Shown piece after piece: positions 1 to 6,242 of a stretch of DNA of 6,990 nucleotides (its first letter is position 1; each line of letters opens with the position of its first letter). The position numbers and the translations under genes are program-made. Origin of the DNA: Thiotrichaceae bacterium (GTDB taxonomy: Bacteria; Pseudomonadota; Gammaproteobacteria; Thiotrichales; Thiotrichaceae); NCBI GenBank assembly GCA_027024625.1, contig JALVRY010000071.1:1-6990 (forward strand), written 5' to 3'. Below the pieces are notes generated by a model. That model did not search any database. It was not told the DNA's origin and worked only from the letters and a program-made list of their open reading frames with translations.

Positions 1-2
1 AG

Positions 3-320
3 ATTATGTTACGAGCGATTCGGGATCACTATGCCGATGCTCTCAATACATTGCCTAAGCTAATCCAAGAGAATAATCCTGCAACCATGCATTTTTACTT
101 TGCTAATATGACCGCAATGCGAAAAAAGCTTGCTCCAACACTATTAAAAGCTTACGAAGCGTGGAGAATAGAGGGTAGTTTGCTGCGCTTAGAAACACTG
201 ATTCCTGAGTTATTACAACATTGGCAATTTCTTGCAAAACAATCACTGCAACTTTATACAGATCAAGGAAAGGATGCAGTAAACGATATAGAATCACTCG
301 TCGAGAAGAATATATTTTAA
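3..320 (+). CDS. C-terminal part of an unrecognised protein, cut by the left window edge
   Basis: The reading frame is open from the first complete codon at the left edge to a TAA at 318-320. An ATG stands at position 6, but too little sequence lies upstream to see a ribosome binding site. The true start is therefore probably outside the window and this is the tail of a longer protein. The visible 105 residues are predicted by eye to be almost wholly helical, rich in Leu, Ala, Lys and Glu, with no signal peptide, membrane segment or metal motif. The early stretch (LRAIRDHYADALNTLPKLI, then an Arg-Lys-Lys about 20 residues on) faintly recalls the helical C-terminal region of prephenate dehydrogenases or FCD-type regulators. 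I do not trust this enough to name it. The gene ends 62 bases before the dioxygenase at 383 without an obvious terminator, so the two may be cotranscribed. Confidence 0.6.
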   Translation: MMLRAIRDHYADALNTLPKLIQENNPATMHFYFANMTAMRKKLAPTLLKAYEAWRIEGSLLRLETLIPELLQHWQFLAKQSLQLYTDQGKDAVNDIESLVEKNIF

Positions 321-382
321 TATGGTTCCGTGACTTCTTTATGTCGATGTCATGGATTTAGATATAACACAGTGGACTAAAT

Positions 383-1000
383 ATGGATCCTTTCGAACTC
401 CCCAGAAAGCCCCTACAAACGATAAAAGAAGTCAAAGCTGGCTCGTTTATCTTCGAAAAAAAACAAGCACTGCCTGATTTCTTGTGTGATGACATGGTGC
501 AACGCTTTGAAGCGAATGAACAAGATCAATACGCGGGTAAAGTTGGTGCAGCAGTTAATGATTTTCAATCGTTAAAGAAAACCACAGACCTTGTTGTTAG
601 CGGTAAAGAACACTGGAAAGATGTTGATAATAATCTCTTCCGTTCTTTGGCGATGGCTTTAAAAGAATTTCAAACAGCTTACCCTTATTTTAGTGAAATG
701 AGTCGTTTCAAGGACATGGGTTATAACCTTCAGCGCTATCGTGCGGGAGAGTATTATCATTGGCATGTGGATAATGACAATACAAAGCTAGCATCGCGTC
801 AATTGGTTGCCTTATGGTATTTGAATGATGCACCAAAGCAGGGAGGGGAAACTGAATTCGTTCATCAAGGAATAGAAGTGAAGCCAGAGAAGGGCAAGTT
901 AGTATTATTTCCACCGTTCTGGACGCATGAGCATCGAGCCAAGACGGTGGATGAAGGTGTTAAATATATTGCAACGACATGGATTACATTTAGAGATTAA
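383..1000 (+). CDS. 2-oxoglutarate/Fe(II)-dependent dioxygenase, prolyl 4-hydroxylase-like
   Basis: This 205-residue protein is a soluble double-stranded beta-helix oxygenase. Such enzymes couple decarboxylation of 2-oxoglutarate to hydroxylation of a substrate, using one Fe(II). The metal motif is visible as H128-V-D130 in AGEYYHWHVDND, with the distal ligand most likely H184 in WTHEHRAKTV. K194, ten residues later in GVKYIATTW, sits where prolyl 4-hydroxylases bind the 2-oxoglutarate carboxylate. The intervening LVALWYLND and GGETEF strands (about 141-159) are typical of the P4H fold. The first 110 residues are a less conserved helical region. There is no signal peptide, so it is cytoplasmic. 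ATG 383 is the first start after an in-frame TAA at 365-367; the upstream GTGGA (372-376) is only a modest ribosome binding site. The substrate cannot be inferred; it could be a protein prolyl residue or a small molecule. It faces a convergent small gene only 9 bases away. Confidence 0.85.
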   Translation: MDPFELPRKPLQTIKEVKAGSFIFEKKQALPDFLCDDMVQRFEANEQDQYAGKVGAAVNDFQSLKKTTDLVVSGKEHWKDVDNNLFRSLAMALKEFQTAYPYFSEMSRFKDMGYNLQRYRAGEYYHWHVDNDNTKLASRQLVALWYLNDAPKQGGETEFVHQGIEVKPEKGKLVLFPPFWTHEHRAKTVDEGVKYIATTWITFRD

Positions 1001-1009
1001 GCGGTGTTA

Positions 1010-1330
1010 TTAGGCAACAATCTCATGTTCGCTCATATCCCCTGTTAAATCCAAGTGGATTTCTTTGGCATGAGGAACACGGTTAAGAATATAGGCGGCC
1101 ATTAATGTCGCTGTTTTATCGTTATGTGTTTCCATTGCCGTTAAGATATGATCAGAGGCAATCTGACATTTCTGATACAAGTCAGGCTTTTCTACCCATT
1201 TCTGACTCATTTGGTAGCCCCTGTCCATGTCCTTGTCCATCATGTCAAAATAATCTGATGCGTCCGTGATAATATTATCAGGTACTTTGATTGCGTCTTC
1301 ATGACCATCAATAAACACTTTTAGTATCAT
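1010..1330 (-). CDS. small acidic conserved-looking protein of unknown function
   Basis: This 106-residue protein is not one I can assign to a named family. It is acidic (about 20 Asp/Glu against 10 Lys/Arg) and rich in Met and His. An Asp-rich segment lies at residues 23-36 (ending DKDMDRG), followed by QMSQKWVEKPDLYQKCQIA, a helical stretch ILTAMETHNDKTATLMAAY and a short basic/His tail region (RVPHAKEIH). There is one Cys (55). No signal peptide or membrane span is seen. The start is well supported: AAAAGGAA lies on the minus strand at 1337-1344, a good spacing upstream of the ATG at 1330. Its stop is 9 bases from the stop of the convergent dioxygenase. Its start is divergent from the PiuC-like gene across 122 bases, which suggests joint control with that gene. 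The protein-like composition and good ribosome binding site make it a probable real gene. A role alongside the dioxygenases is inference only. Confidence 0.75.
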   Translation of the reverse strand: MILKVFIDGHEDAIKVPDNIITDASDYFDMMDKDMDRGYQMSQKWVEKPDLYQKCQIASDHILTAMETHNDKTATLMAAYILNRVPHAKEIHLDLTGDMSEHEIVA

Positions 1331-1452
1331 GACGTATTCCTTTTAGCCCTATTAAGTCGGTGTGCTATATAAATTTATACAGCATTCCTACTATCTCAAA
1401 GTGCATAGATTACTTAAATCTATTTCGAAAGCAAGAACCTTAAAGGTGATAA
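1331..1452. promoter_or_regulatory. divergent promoter region with a shared palindromic -10-like block
   Basis: This gap separates the minus-strand small gene from the plus-strand PiuC-like gene and must hold the promoters of both. At 1368-1379 it contains the perfect 12-base palindrome TATAAATTTATA. This gives a TATAAA hexamer on each strand and so could act as a -10 element in both directions. No good -35 hexamer is seen at ideal spacing for either direction; on the minus strand TTTGAG lies about 15 bases upstream of TATAAA. The promoter call is therefore tentative. The ribosome binding sites at its two ends (AAAAGGAA on minus, AAAGGTG on plus) are clear. Confidence 0.4.
1405..1423. repeat. 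19-base interrupted palindrome, candidate operator
   Basis: ATAGATT (1405-1411) and AATCTAT (1417-1423) are perfect inverted copies separated by five bases. The site lies about 30 bases upstream of the PiuC-like start and downstream of the putative -10 block, where a repressor could block transcription. PiuC-type genes are iron-regulated in Pseudomonas, but this sequence does not match the Fur consensus well. Being AT-rich, a palindrome of this size could also be chance. Confidence 0.3.
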
Positions 1453-2127
1453 ATGTTATTACATATAAAAAATGTGCTGGACTCACATCGTTTAGAAACG
1501 GTAAGAATGCTGCTAAAAGATGCAGATTTTGTTGATGGAAAATTATCAGCGGGTAAAGAAGCTAGTCGTGTAAAAAATAATCAAGAGCTTTCGCCGCAAA
1601 GTCAGTTACACCAACAGCTAAATCAAATTGTCATGACATCGTTAGTGCAAAATGAAGAGTACCAAGCTGCGGCTTTACCGCTAAAAGTTGCAACCGCCTT
1701 TTATGCACGTTACAAAAAAGGTATGACTTATGGCTTTCATGTTGATGATCCAGTCATGGGGCCAATGAATGCACGCTATCGCACCGATGTTTCTACAACA
1801 GTCTTTTTAAATGGTAAGGATGATTATGAAGGTGGCGAGTTAGTTATTCGCACACCTTATGGAGAGCATATACTCAAGCCAGATGCTGGCGATGCGGTTG
1901 TTTACCCGTCGGGGAGTTGGCATAAGGTCGCTGAGGTGACTAAAGGAGAGCGAATTGTCGCCGTGACATGGGCACAAAGCATGGTGAAAGACCCTAAGCA
2001 ACGTGAATTATTGTATGAGCTAGGAAAAGCACGAGATACACTGATTGATAAATCTCCTGAAGCAGAAGAAACGGGTGTGATTAGCACGACACATATTAAT
2101 TTATTGCGTATGTGGAGCGAGGTGTAA
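1453..2127 (+). CDS. piuC: PKHD-type 2-oxoglutarate/Fe(II) hydroxylase, PiuC/YbiX family
   Basis: The 224-residue length and layout match the PiuC/YbiX family (about 225 residues), soluble Fe(II)/2-oxoglutarate hydroxylases associated with iron uptake in Pseudomonas and E. coli. The metal triad is visible as H96-V-D98 in YGFHVDDPVM and H157 in YPSGSWHKVAEV. R167 in GERIVAVTW is the expected 2-oxoglutarate-binding residue. RTDVSTTVFL, YEGGEL and the proline/glycine turn before the distal His are all family hallmarks. Residues from about 178 onward form the helical C-terminal extension usual in this family. The start has a good ribosome binding site, AAAGGTG (1442-1448). The real substrate of the family is not established. 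No TonB-dependent receptor, its frequent neighbour elsewhere, is present here. Instead the TAA stop directly abuts the ATG of msrA, giving a two-gene unit. The family call is firm; the symbol is by family resemblance. Confidence 0.9.
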   Translation: MLLHIKNVLDSHRLETVRMLLKDADFVDGKLSAGKEASRVKNNQELSPQSQLHQQLNQIVMTSLVQNEEYQAAALPLKVATAFYARYKKGMTYGFHVDDPVMGPMNARYRTDVSTTVFLNGKDDYEGGELVIRTPYGEHILKPDAGDAVVYPSGSWHKVAEVTKGERIVAVTWAQSMVKDPKQRELLYELGKARDTLIDKSPEAEETGVISTTHINLLRMWSEV

Positions 2128-2751
2128 ATGCTATTTAAAAAAGCAGAAATGGTAAGCAAAGAAAATGCTTTGTCTGGAAGAAATGAAGCCATTTCAGTGA
2201 CACCGCAACACTATGTTAATGGTAATACAATTGTTGCCCCTTTCCCTGAAAATACGGAATGTGCAATGTTTGGCATGGGGTGTTTTTGGGGAGCGGAACG
2301 AAAATTCTGGTCATTGGATGGTGTCTACTCCACAGCGGTAGGTTATGCCGCAGGGTTTACACCGAATCCAAACTATCAGGAGGTTTGCACAGGACGGACA
2401 GGACACAATGAAGTGGTTTTAGTCGTTTATGAAGCGGATAAAATTAGTTATGAAACGCTACTAAAAACCTTTTGGGAAAGCCATAATCCAACTCAAGGAA
2501 TGCGGCAAGGTAATGATGCAGGTACGCAATATCGATCGGGCATTTATACTTACTCCGATGAGCAAAAAAGTCAGGCAGAGGCATCAAAGCAAATGTATCA
2601 ACAGGCTTTAAAGAAAGCAGGGCATCCCAAAATTACGACTGAAATACAAGATGCACCAGAGTTCTACTATGCCGAAGATTATCATCAACAATATCTTGCA
2701 AAAAATCCCAATGGCTACTGTGGCCTAGGCGGGACGGGAGTCTGTGTATAG
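2128..2751 (+). CDS. msrA: peptide-methionine (S)-S-oxide reductase MsrA
   Basis: MsrA reduces the S-epimer of methionine sulfoxide, free or in proteins, and is recycled by thioredoxin, ultimately from NADPH. The 207-residue protein has the catalytic motif [11 protein letters not shown] with C52, and the resolving cysteines C198 and C206 in [15 protein letters not shown]. This is the three-cysteine arrangement of E. coli Msr[25 protein letters not shown], split across residues 72-94, and [14 protein letters not shown] (about 127-140) form the rest of the active-site surface. The approximately 45-residue N-terminal extension, with [13 protein letters not shown], also resembles the longer enterobacterial form. 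The ATG follows the TAA of the preceding hydroxylase gene without a gap. GAGG (2119-2122) lies inside that gene at a proper distance, so translation is probably coupled. Activity would be cytoplasmic, as no signal peptide is seen. Confidence 0.97.
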   Translation: MLFKKAEMVSKENALSGRNEAISVTPQHYVNGNTIVAPFPENTECAMFGMGCFWGAERKFWSLDGVYSTAVGYAAGFTPNPNYQEVCTGRTGHNEVVLVVYEADKISYETLLKTFWESHNPTQGMRQGNDAGTQYRSGIYTYSDEQKSQAEASKQMYQQALKKAGHPKITTEIQDAPEFYYAEDYHQQYLAKNPNGYCGLGGTGVCV

Positions 2752-2773
2752 TGCCAAGGATGATGTGTATTAG

Positions 2774-2794
2774 AGCAATGCAGGAGTCATTGCT
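2774..2794 (+). terminator. short hairpin after msrA, weak terminator candidate
   Basis: AGCAATG (2774-2780) and CATTGCT (2788-2794) form a perfect 7-base-pair stem with a 7-base loop, 22 bases after the msrA stop. No run of T follows (GAGAAGATC instead), so intrinsic termination is doubtful. It may act as an mRNA 3'-end stabiliser or simply be chance. Confidence 0.25.
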
Positions 2795-2809
2795 GAGAAG
2801 ATCAGATAA

Positions 2810-3027
2810 TTAGGGACAAAAGTTGTTAGATTTATTTTGTGCATTCCTACTTGTATCTGAATAATCAAACTTCTTAAAAGTAGATTGCTTTAAGTCAAAT
2901 AGTAGATTGATCGATTGTCCTACAATTAATTCCTTTGACTGAGCTACTATTATTCCGCATGTTTAACTCTAGCATCGTGAAATCGATTTATGACTTGATC
3001 AAAGCCTTCTTTAAGACTATCTGAATA
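2810..3027 (-). pseudogene. possible decayed reading frame, no homologue recognised
   Basis: On the minus strand, 3027-2953 reads 25 codons (including SDSLKEGFDQVINRFHDARV) to paired stops TAA-TAG. A second frame shifted by one base is open for 50 codons over 2962-2813 (including IIVAQSKELIVGQSINLLF) and ends at TAA 2812-2810. Together they would make one continuous peptide of about 70 residues if a single frameshift near 2955 were undone. The upstream end meets the insertion-sequence end at 3035, which would fit disruption of a gene. Against this, there is no start codon, no recognisable family, and open stretches of this length arise by chance in AT-rich DNA. Confidence 0.15.
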
Positions 3028-3034
3028 TTATTAT

Positions 3035-3193
3035 GAGACCTTTGCACGAAAGATCTAACGAATAAAAAAGGCTTGAATTCCCCCTATTTAGTCTAAAAAA
3101 TCAGCCAATAGCTCGGTTATTACCTTTATTTTTAGACTAAATAGAGATAATTACGCTCTTTTTTCTTCCGTCATTCTTTCATGTAGGGGGTTA
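3035..3193. mobile_element. insertion-sequence remnant or miniature element, IS5/IS1106-like end
   Basis: GAGACCTTTGCACGAAAG (3035-3052) resembles the terminal inverted repeats of IS5-family elements such as neisserial IS1106, which start GAGACCTTTGCA as I recall them. An AT-rich subterminal segment follows, with a perfect 16-base inverted repeat. A possible but degenerate opposite end is CTTTCATGTAGGGGGTTA (3176-3193), which matches the reverse complement of the left end at 11 of 18 positions, most differences being transitions. No transposase gene is present. A 31-codon minus-strand open stretch ending at 3151 (tail NPLHERMTEEKRA) might be a transposase tail, but I do not recognise it. The left boundary is well supported; the right one is a guess. 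It is either a solo IS end or a MITE-like derivative. Confidence 0.45.
3084..3144. repeat. perfect 16-base inverted repeat inside the IS remnant
   Basis: CTATTTAGTCTAAAAA (3084-3099) is repeated exactly inverted as TTTTTAGACTAAATAG (3129-3144), with a 29-base spacer. In RNA this would form a long AU-rich hairpin, and it may protect against read-through between msrA and gnd. No T tract follows directly on the plus strand. On the minus strand CCTTTTTTATT follows some 15 bases beyond the stem, so a terminator serving a lost transposase gene is conceivable. Confidence 0.7.
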
Positions 3194-3218
3194 GTTATAA
3201 ATAATAATGATTTGTCTA

Positions 3219-3248
3219 TTGATTTTCTTAATGATTGGTTTTTATACT
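3219..3248 (+). promoter_or_regulatory. candidate sigma-70 promoter for gnd-zwf-pgl
   Basis: TTGATT (3219-3224) and TATACT (3243-3248) are separated by 18 bases and match the sigma-70 consensus at 4 of 6 and 5 of 6 positions. Transcription would begin near 3255, leaving a leader of about 80 bases before the gnd ATG. It lies just outside the putative insertion-sequence remnant, so the operon promoter appears intact. AT-rich surroundings raise the chance of a false match. Confidence 0.4.
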
Positions 3249-3335
3249 AGCTCCATAATTATTTTAATAAATATAGATTCAAATTTACGGGATCACTCGT
3301 ATATTTGGATTTACTAAATAGAGGCTATACGCATT

Positions 3336-4754
3336 ATGCAAAAGGCATATATGGGGCTTATCGGCTTAGGTGTTATGGGGCAGAATCTGGCACTGAATTT
3401 CAATGATCATAATTTTACTCTAGCGGTTTACAATCGCGAAAAAGAATATACAGATGATTTTATGTCAGGAGCCGCTAAAGATCGTTCGATAACAGCTTGC
3501 TACTCACATAAAGAGCTGGTAGCCCAGTTAGAAACTCCTCGTAAAATCATGCTGATGATTACCGCAGGCGACCCAGTAGATTCTACTATTGATGCTTTGC
3601 TACCTCTGCTTGACGAGGGGGACATTATTATTGATGGTGGAAATTCTCATTTCCCCGATACGATTCGTCGCACGCAATCACTTAAAGAAAAAGGTATTTT
3701 ATTTGTTGGCTCAGGTATTTCTGGTGGTGAAGAAGGGGCTAGATTTGGCCCTGCCATTATGCCAGGAGGTAATCCTGCTGCGTGGCCAACGGTAAAAAAT
3801 ATTCTGCAATCTATTGCAGCTAAAGTAGATGGTGAACCTTGTTGTCAATGGATTGGCGATGGTGGAGCAGGGCATTATGTGAAGATGGTACATAATGGCA
3901 TTGAGTATGGTGATATGCAGTTGATTGCTGAAGCCTATCAGCTTATGCATGAAGGTTTAGGATTAGATCATGCTCAAATGCAGCAGGTCTTTGAAACTTG
4001 GAATGAAGGTGTTTTAAGCTCTTATCTTATCGAAATTACCGCAGACATCATGGCTAAAGCTGATTCTGATGGTGAGCCGTTGCTAGAAAAAATCCTTGAT
4101 ACCGCGGGGCAAAAAGGTACAGGAACATGGACAGCGGTGAGTGCCTTAGAGCAGGGTGTACCACTAACATTGATCGGTGAAGCGGTTTTTGCTCGTTGTT
4201 TGTCTTCGATAAAAGAATCGCGTATTACGGCAAGCAAGATATATCCACAGGCAGAGCGACCTAAGTTTACTGGAGACATTGAGGCTACGTTAGATGCTCT
4301 ACGCGATGCTTTGTATGCCTCAAAAATTATTTCCTATGCCCAAGGTTTTATGTTGATGCAACAAGCCTCGGATAAGTATGGCTGGAATCTTAATTACGGC
4401 AATATCGCCTTAACATGGCGGGGGGGCTGCATTATTCGTAGTCGTTTCTTGGATAATATCAAAGAGGCTTATAAGAAAAAACCGCAATTAGAAAATCTAT
4501 TGCTGGATGATTTCTTTGTTGATGCCATTCAGTCATCCTTAGAAGGGTGGAGAAAAACAGTACAAACGGCTATTGCTATGGCAATCCCTGTGCCTGCATT
4601 TAGCTCGGCATTGAGCTTTTTCGATGGCTACCGTTCTGAGAAAACATCAGCCAATATGTTACAAGCTCAGCGTGACTATTTTGGTGCTCATACCTACGAG
4701 CGTGTTGATCAGCCTCGTGGTGAGTTTTTCCATACGGATTGGGTGAAGAGCTAA
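3336..4754 (+). CDS. gnd: 6-phosphogluconate dehydrogenase, decarboxylating, NADP-type
   Basis: The enzyme oxidises 6-phosphogluconate to ribulose 5-phosphate and CO2, making NADPH, in the cytoplasm. At 472 residues it is a full-length long-chain form (E. coli 468). The N-terminal Rossmann motif is GLIGLGVMGQNLALN (7-21). N33-R34 after the second strand is the usual NADP 2'-phosphate-binding pair. Substrate and catalytic residues are seen in IIDGGNSHFPDT (98-109), SGISGGEEGAR (126-136), and K183, H186, N187 and E190 in YVKMVHNGIEYGDMQ. The all-helical domain carries GTGTWT and WRGGCIIRSRFL. The C-terminal tail R446 and H452 in QRDYFGAHTYER reach the partner subunit in known structures. GAGG (3321-3324) is a plausible but somewhat distant ribosome binding site, 11 bases before the ATG. 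It is the first gene of the operon; its TAA overlaps the zwf ATG by one base. Confidence 0.98.
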   Translation: MQKAYMGLIGLGVMGQNLALNFNDHNFTLAVYNREKEYTDDFMSGAAKDRSITACYSHKELVAQLETPRKIMLMITAGDPVDSTIDALLPLLDEGDIIIDGGNSHFPDTIRRTQSLKEKGILFVGSGISGGEEGARFGPAIMPGGNPAAWPTVKNILQSIAAKVDGEPCCQWIGDGGAGHYVKMVHNGIEYGDMQLIAEAYQLMHEGLGLDHAQMQQVFETWNEGVLSSYLIEITADIMAKADSDGEPLLEKILDTAGQKGTGTWTAVSALEQGVPLTLIGEAVFARCLSSIKESRITASKIYPQAERPKFTGDIEATLDALRDALYASKIISYAQGFMLMQQASDKYGWNLNYGNIALTWRGGCIIRSRFLDNIKEAYKKKPQLENLLLDDFFVDAIQSSLEGWRKTVQTAIAMAIPVPAFSSALSFFDGYRSEKTSANMLQAQRDYFGAHTYERVDQPRGEFFHTDWVKS

Positions 4755-6241
4755 TGAAGCAACCTTTAGAAAACTGCACCTTTGTTATATTTGGAGCAAC
4801 GGGTAATCTTGCCAAAACTAAGCTAATCCCTGCTTTATATCATTTAGATATGGATAATCTACTTCCAGAGGGTATTAATATTGTTGGTGTTGGACGTAGA
4901 ATTAAAGACAAGGAAGAGTGGCTTGAAACCTTAAAAGATGACCTTAAAGAACGAGCAAGGGATGAACTAGATACCGTTGTTTTTAAGCGTTTTTATAGCA
5001 AACTTTCTTATTTTCAGTCATACATGAAAACGACTGAGGATTATCAAAACCTTAAAGAGTATTTAGAGCAAAAGTCATTCTCTAAAAATATTGCATTTTA
5101 TTTTTCATTGCCTCCTTCCTTGTATGCTCCTGTTGCGAGTTCTTTAGGAAAAGCAGGGCTGCTAAAGGAAGATAATAGTGGTTGGCGACGTGTTGTTGTA
5201 GAAAAGCCTTTTGGTTCGGACTTGGACAGTGCCAGAAATTTGCAGCGTCATTTTGATCGCTATCTCGATGAATCACAAATTTACCGAATTGATCATTACC
5301 TAGGCAAAGAAACGGTGCAAAATGTGCAGGTGTTCCGCTTTGCTAATATTCTGTTGGAGCCGCTTTGGAATCGAAACTATATTGACCATGTGCAAATTTC
5401 TCACTCTGAAACAATTGGTATAGGTTCACGCAGTTCCTACTATGATCGCACGGGTGCATTACGAGATATGATCCAAAGTCATCTGTTGCAATTATTGTCC
5501 TTAGTGGCGATGGAGCCACCCGTTTCGATGCAAGCAGAAGACTTGCGAAATGAAAAAGTAAAGTTGTTACGTTCAATCAGCCCCATTCCTAAAGATGCTG
5601 TTTCCAGCCATGCTTGTCGTGCTCAATACACCAACGGCATGATTGATGGAGAAGAGGTGAATAGTTACCTAGAAGAAGAGGATATTCCAGAAGATAGCGT
5701 ATGTGAAACCTATGCTGCAATGAAACTTTATGTGAATAACTGGCGTTGGCGGGGTGTGCCATTCTACCTACGAACAGGTAAACGAATGGCTGAGAAACGC
5801 TCAATGGTGGCTATTTGTTTCCGCCAAACACCAAAGCAATTCTTCCGCACCTCTCAGTTGCAAAAATTTGAACCCAATTGGCTTTTGATTGGTATTCAGC
5901 CTGATGAAACTTTGCGGATGGAATTAACGGTTAAAAAGCCGGGCTTGGATATGCAGACTCAGGTTATTAGTATGGATGCCTGTTTTAATGAAGGTACAAG
6001 TAAAGATGCCTACGAAGGCTTGTTATTGGATGTAATGGAAGGTGATCATACCTTGTTTCTGCGTTCAGATGAGGTAGAAGAATCATGGAAAATTATTGAT
6101 CCTGTACTGCGTAGCTGGGCATCTCATCGAGATTATATTCCAACTTATCCCGCGGGTAGTTGGGGGCCAGAAGAATCACTGCGTTTGTTTGAGAAAGAAA
6201 GTCAGAACTGGCGTTGTTCACTTGATCCAGTGAAGGATTGA
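4754..6241 (+). CDS. zwf: glucose-6-phosphate 1-dehydrogenase
   Basis: The enzyme oxidises glucose 6-phosphate to 6-phosphogluconolactone with NADP and is the entry step of the oxidative pentose phosphate pathway. From ATG 4754 it has 495 residues (E. coli 491). The coenzyme loop is FGATGNLAKTKL (13-24), a GATGN variant of the commoner GASGD, with VGVGRR (44-49) after the next strand. VVVEKPFGSDL (147-157) and RIDHYLGKE (178-186, with K185) form the substrate site. H243 in DMIQSHLLQLL is the expected catalytic base. EGTSKDAYEGLLLDVMEGD closes the second domain. The ATG lies in TAATG overlapping the gnd stop, with GTGAAGAG just upstream. An in-frame TTG at 4739 would add five residues, but starting there is less likely. 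The next gene, pgl, follows after one base, so lactone product is handed to an enzyme made from the same message. Confidence 0.98.
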   Translation: MKQPLENCTFVIFGATGNLAKTKLIPALYHLDMDNLLPEGINIVGVGRRIKDKEEWLETLKDDLKERARDELDTVVFKRFYSKLSYFQSYMKTTEDYQNLKEYLEQKSFSKNIAFYFSLPPSLYAPVASSLGKAGLLKEDNSGWRRVVVEKPFGSDLDSARNLQRHFDRYLDESQIYRIDHYLGKETVQNVQVFRFANILLEPLWNRNYIDHVQISHSETIGIGSRSSYYDRTGALRDMIQSHLLQLLSLVAMEPPVSMQAEDLRNEKVKLLRSISPIPKDAVSSHACRAQYTNGMIDGEEVNSYLEEEDIPEDSVCETYAAMKLYVNNWRWRGVPFYLRTGKRMAEKRSMVAICFRQTPKQFFRTSQLQKFEPNWLLIGIQPDETLRMELTVKKPGLDMQTQVISMDACFNEGTSKDAYEGLLLDVMEGDHTLFLRSDEVEESWKIIDPVLRSWASHRDYIPTYPAGSWGPEESLRLFEKESQNWRCSLDPVKD

Positions 6242-6242
6242 T

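Larger units (their letters stand above)
2752..3335. other. long gap between msrA and gnd without an intact gene
   Basis: This stretch of 584 bases is clearly more AT-rich than the flanking genes and has no intact reading frame of convincing quality on either strand. It holds a short hairpin just after msrA, a possible decayed minus-strand reading frame, an insertion-sequence remnant with a long inverted repeat, and a promoter-like site ahead of gnd. Short direct repeats are also present: AGTAGATTG at 2879-2887 and 2901-2909, and TATCTGAATA at 2854-2863 and 3018-3027. No tRNA or riboswitch pattern was recognised. Confidence 0.7.

Noticed and set aside
361..376. TATAAC (363-368) as a -10 promoter element for the P4H-like gene
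   Set aside because: No acceptable -35 lies 16-18 bases upstream, and transcription would begin only a few bases before the ATG, leaving little room for a ribosome binding site in the message.
2893..2951. Interlocking complementary words (AGTCAAA/TTTGACT and ATAGTAG/CTACTAT) suggesting a pseudoknot RNA
   Set aside because: The words are short and AT-rich, and there is no flanking conserved structure, promoter or terminator to indicate an RNA gene.
3154..3246. 31-codon minus-strand frame as a transposase C-terminus
   Set aside because: The peptide is not recognisable as any transposase tail, and a stretch this short is expected by chance; mentioned only as part of the IS remnant.
3589..4279. 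Long alternative-frame open stretches inside gnd on both strands
   Set aside because: They overlap a full-length gnd with intact motifs, lack ribosome binding sites and show no recognisable protein features; they are shadows of the real gene.
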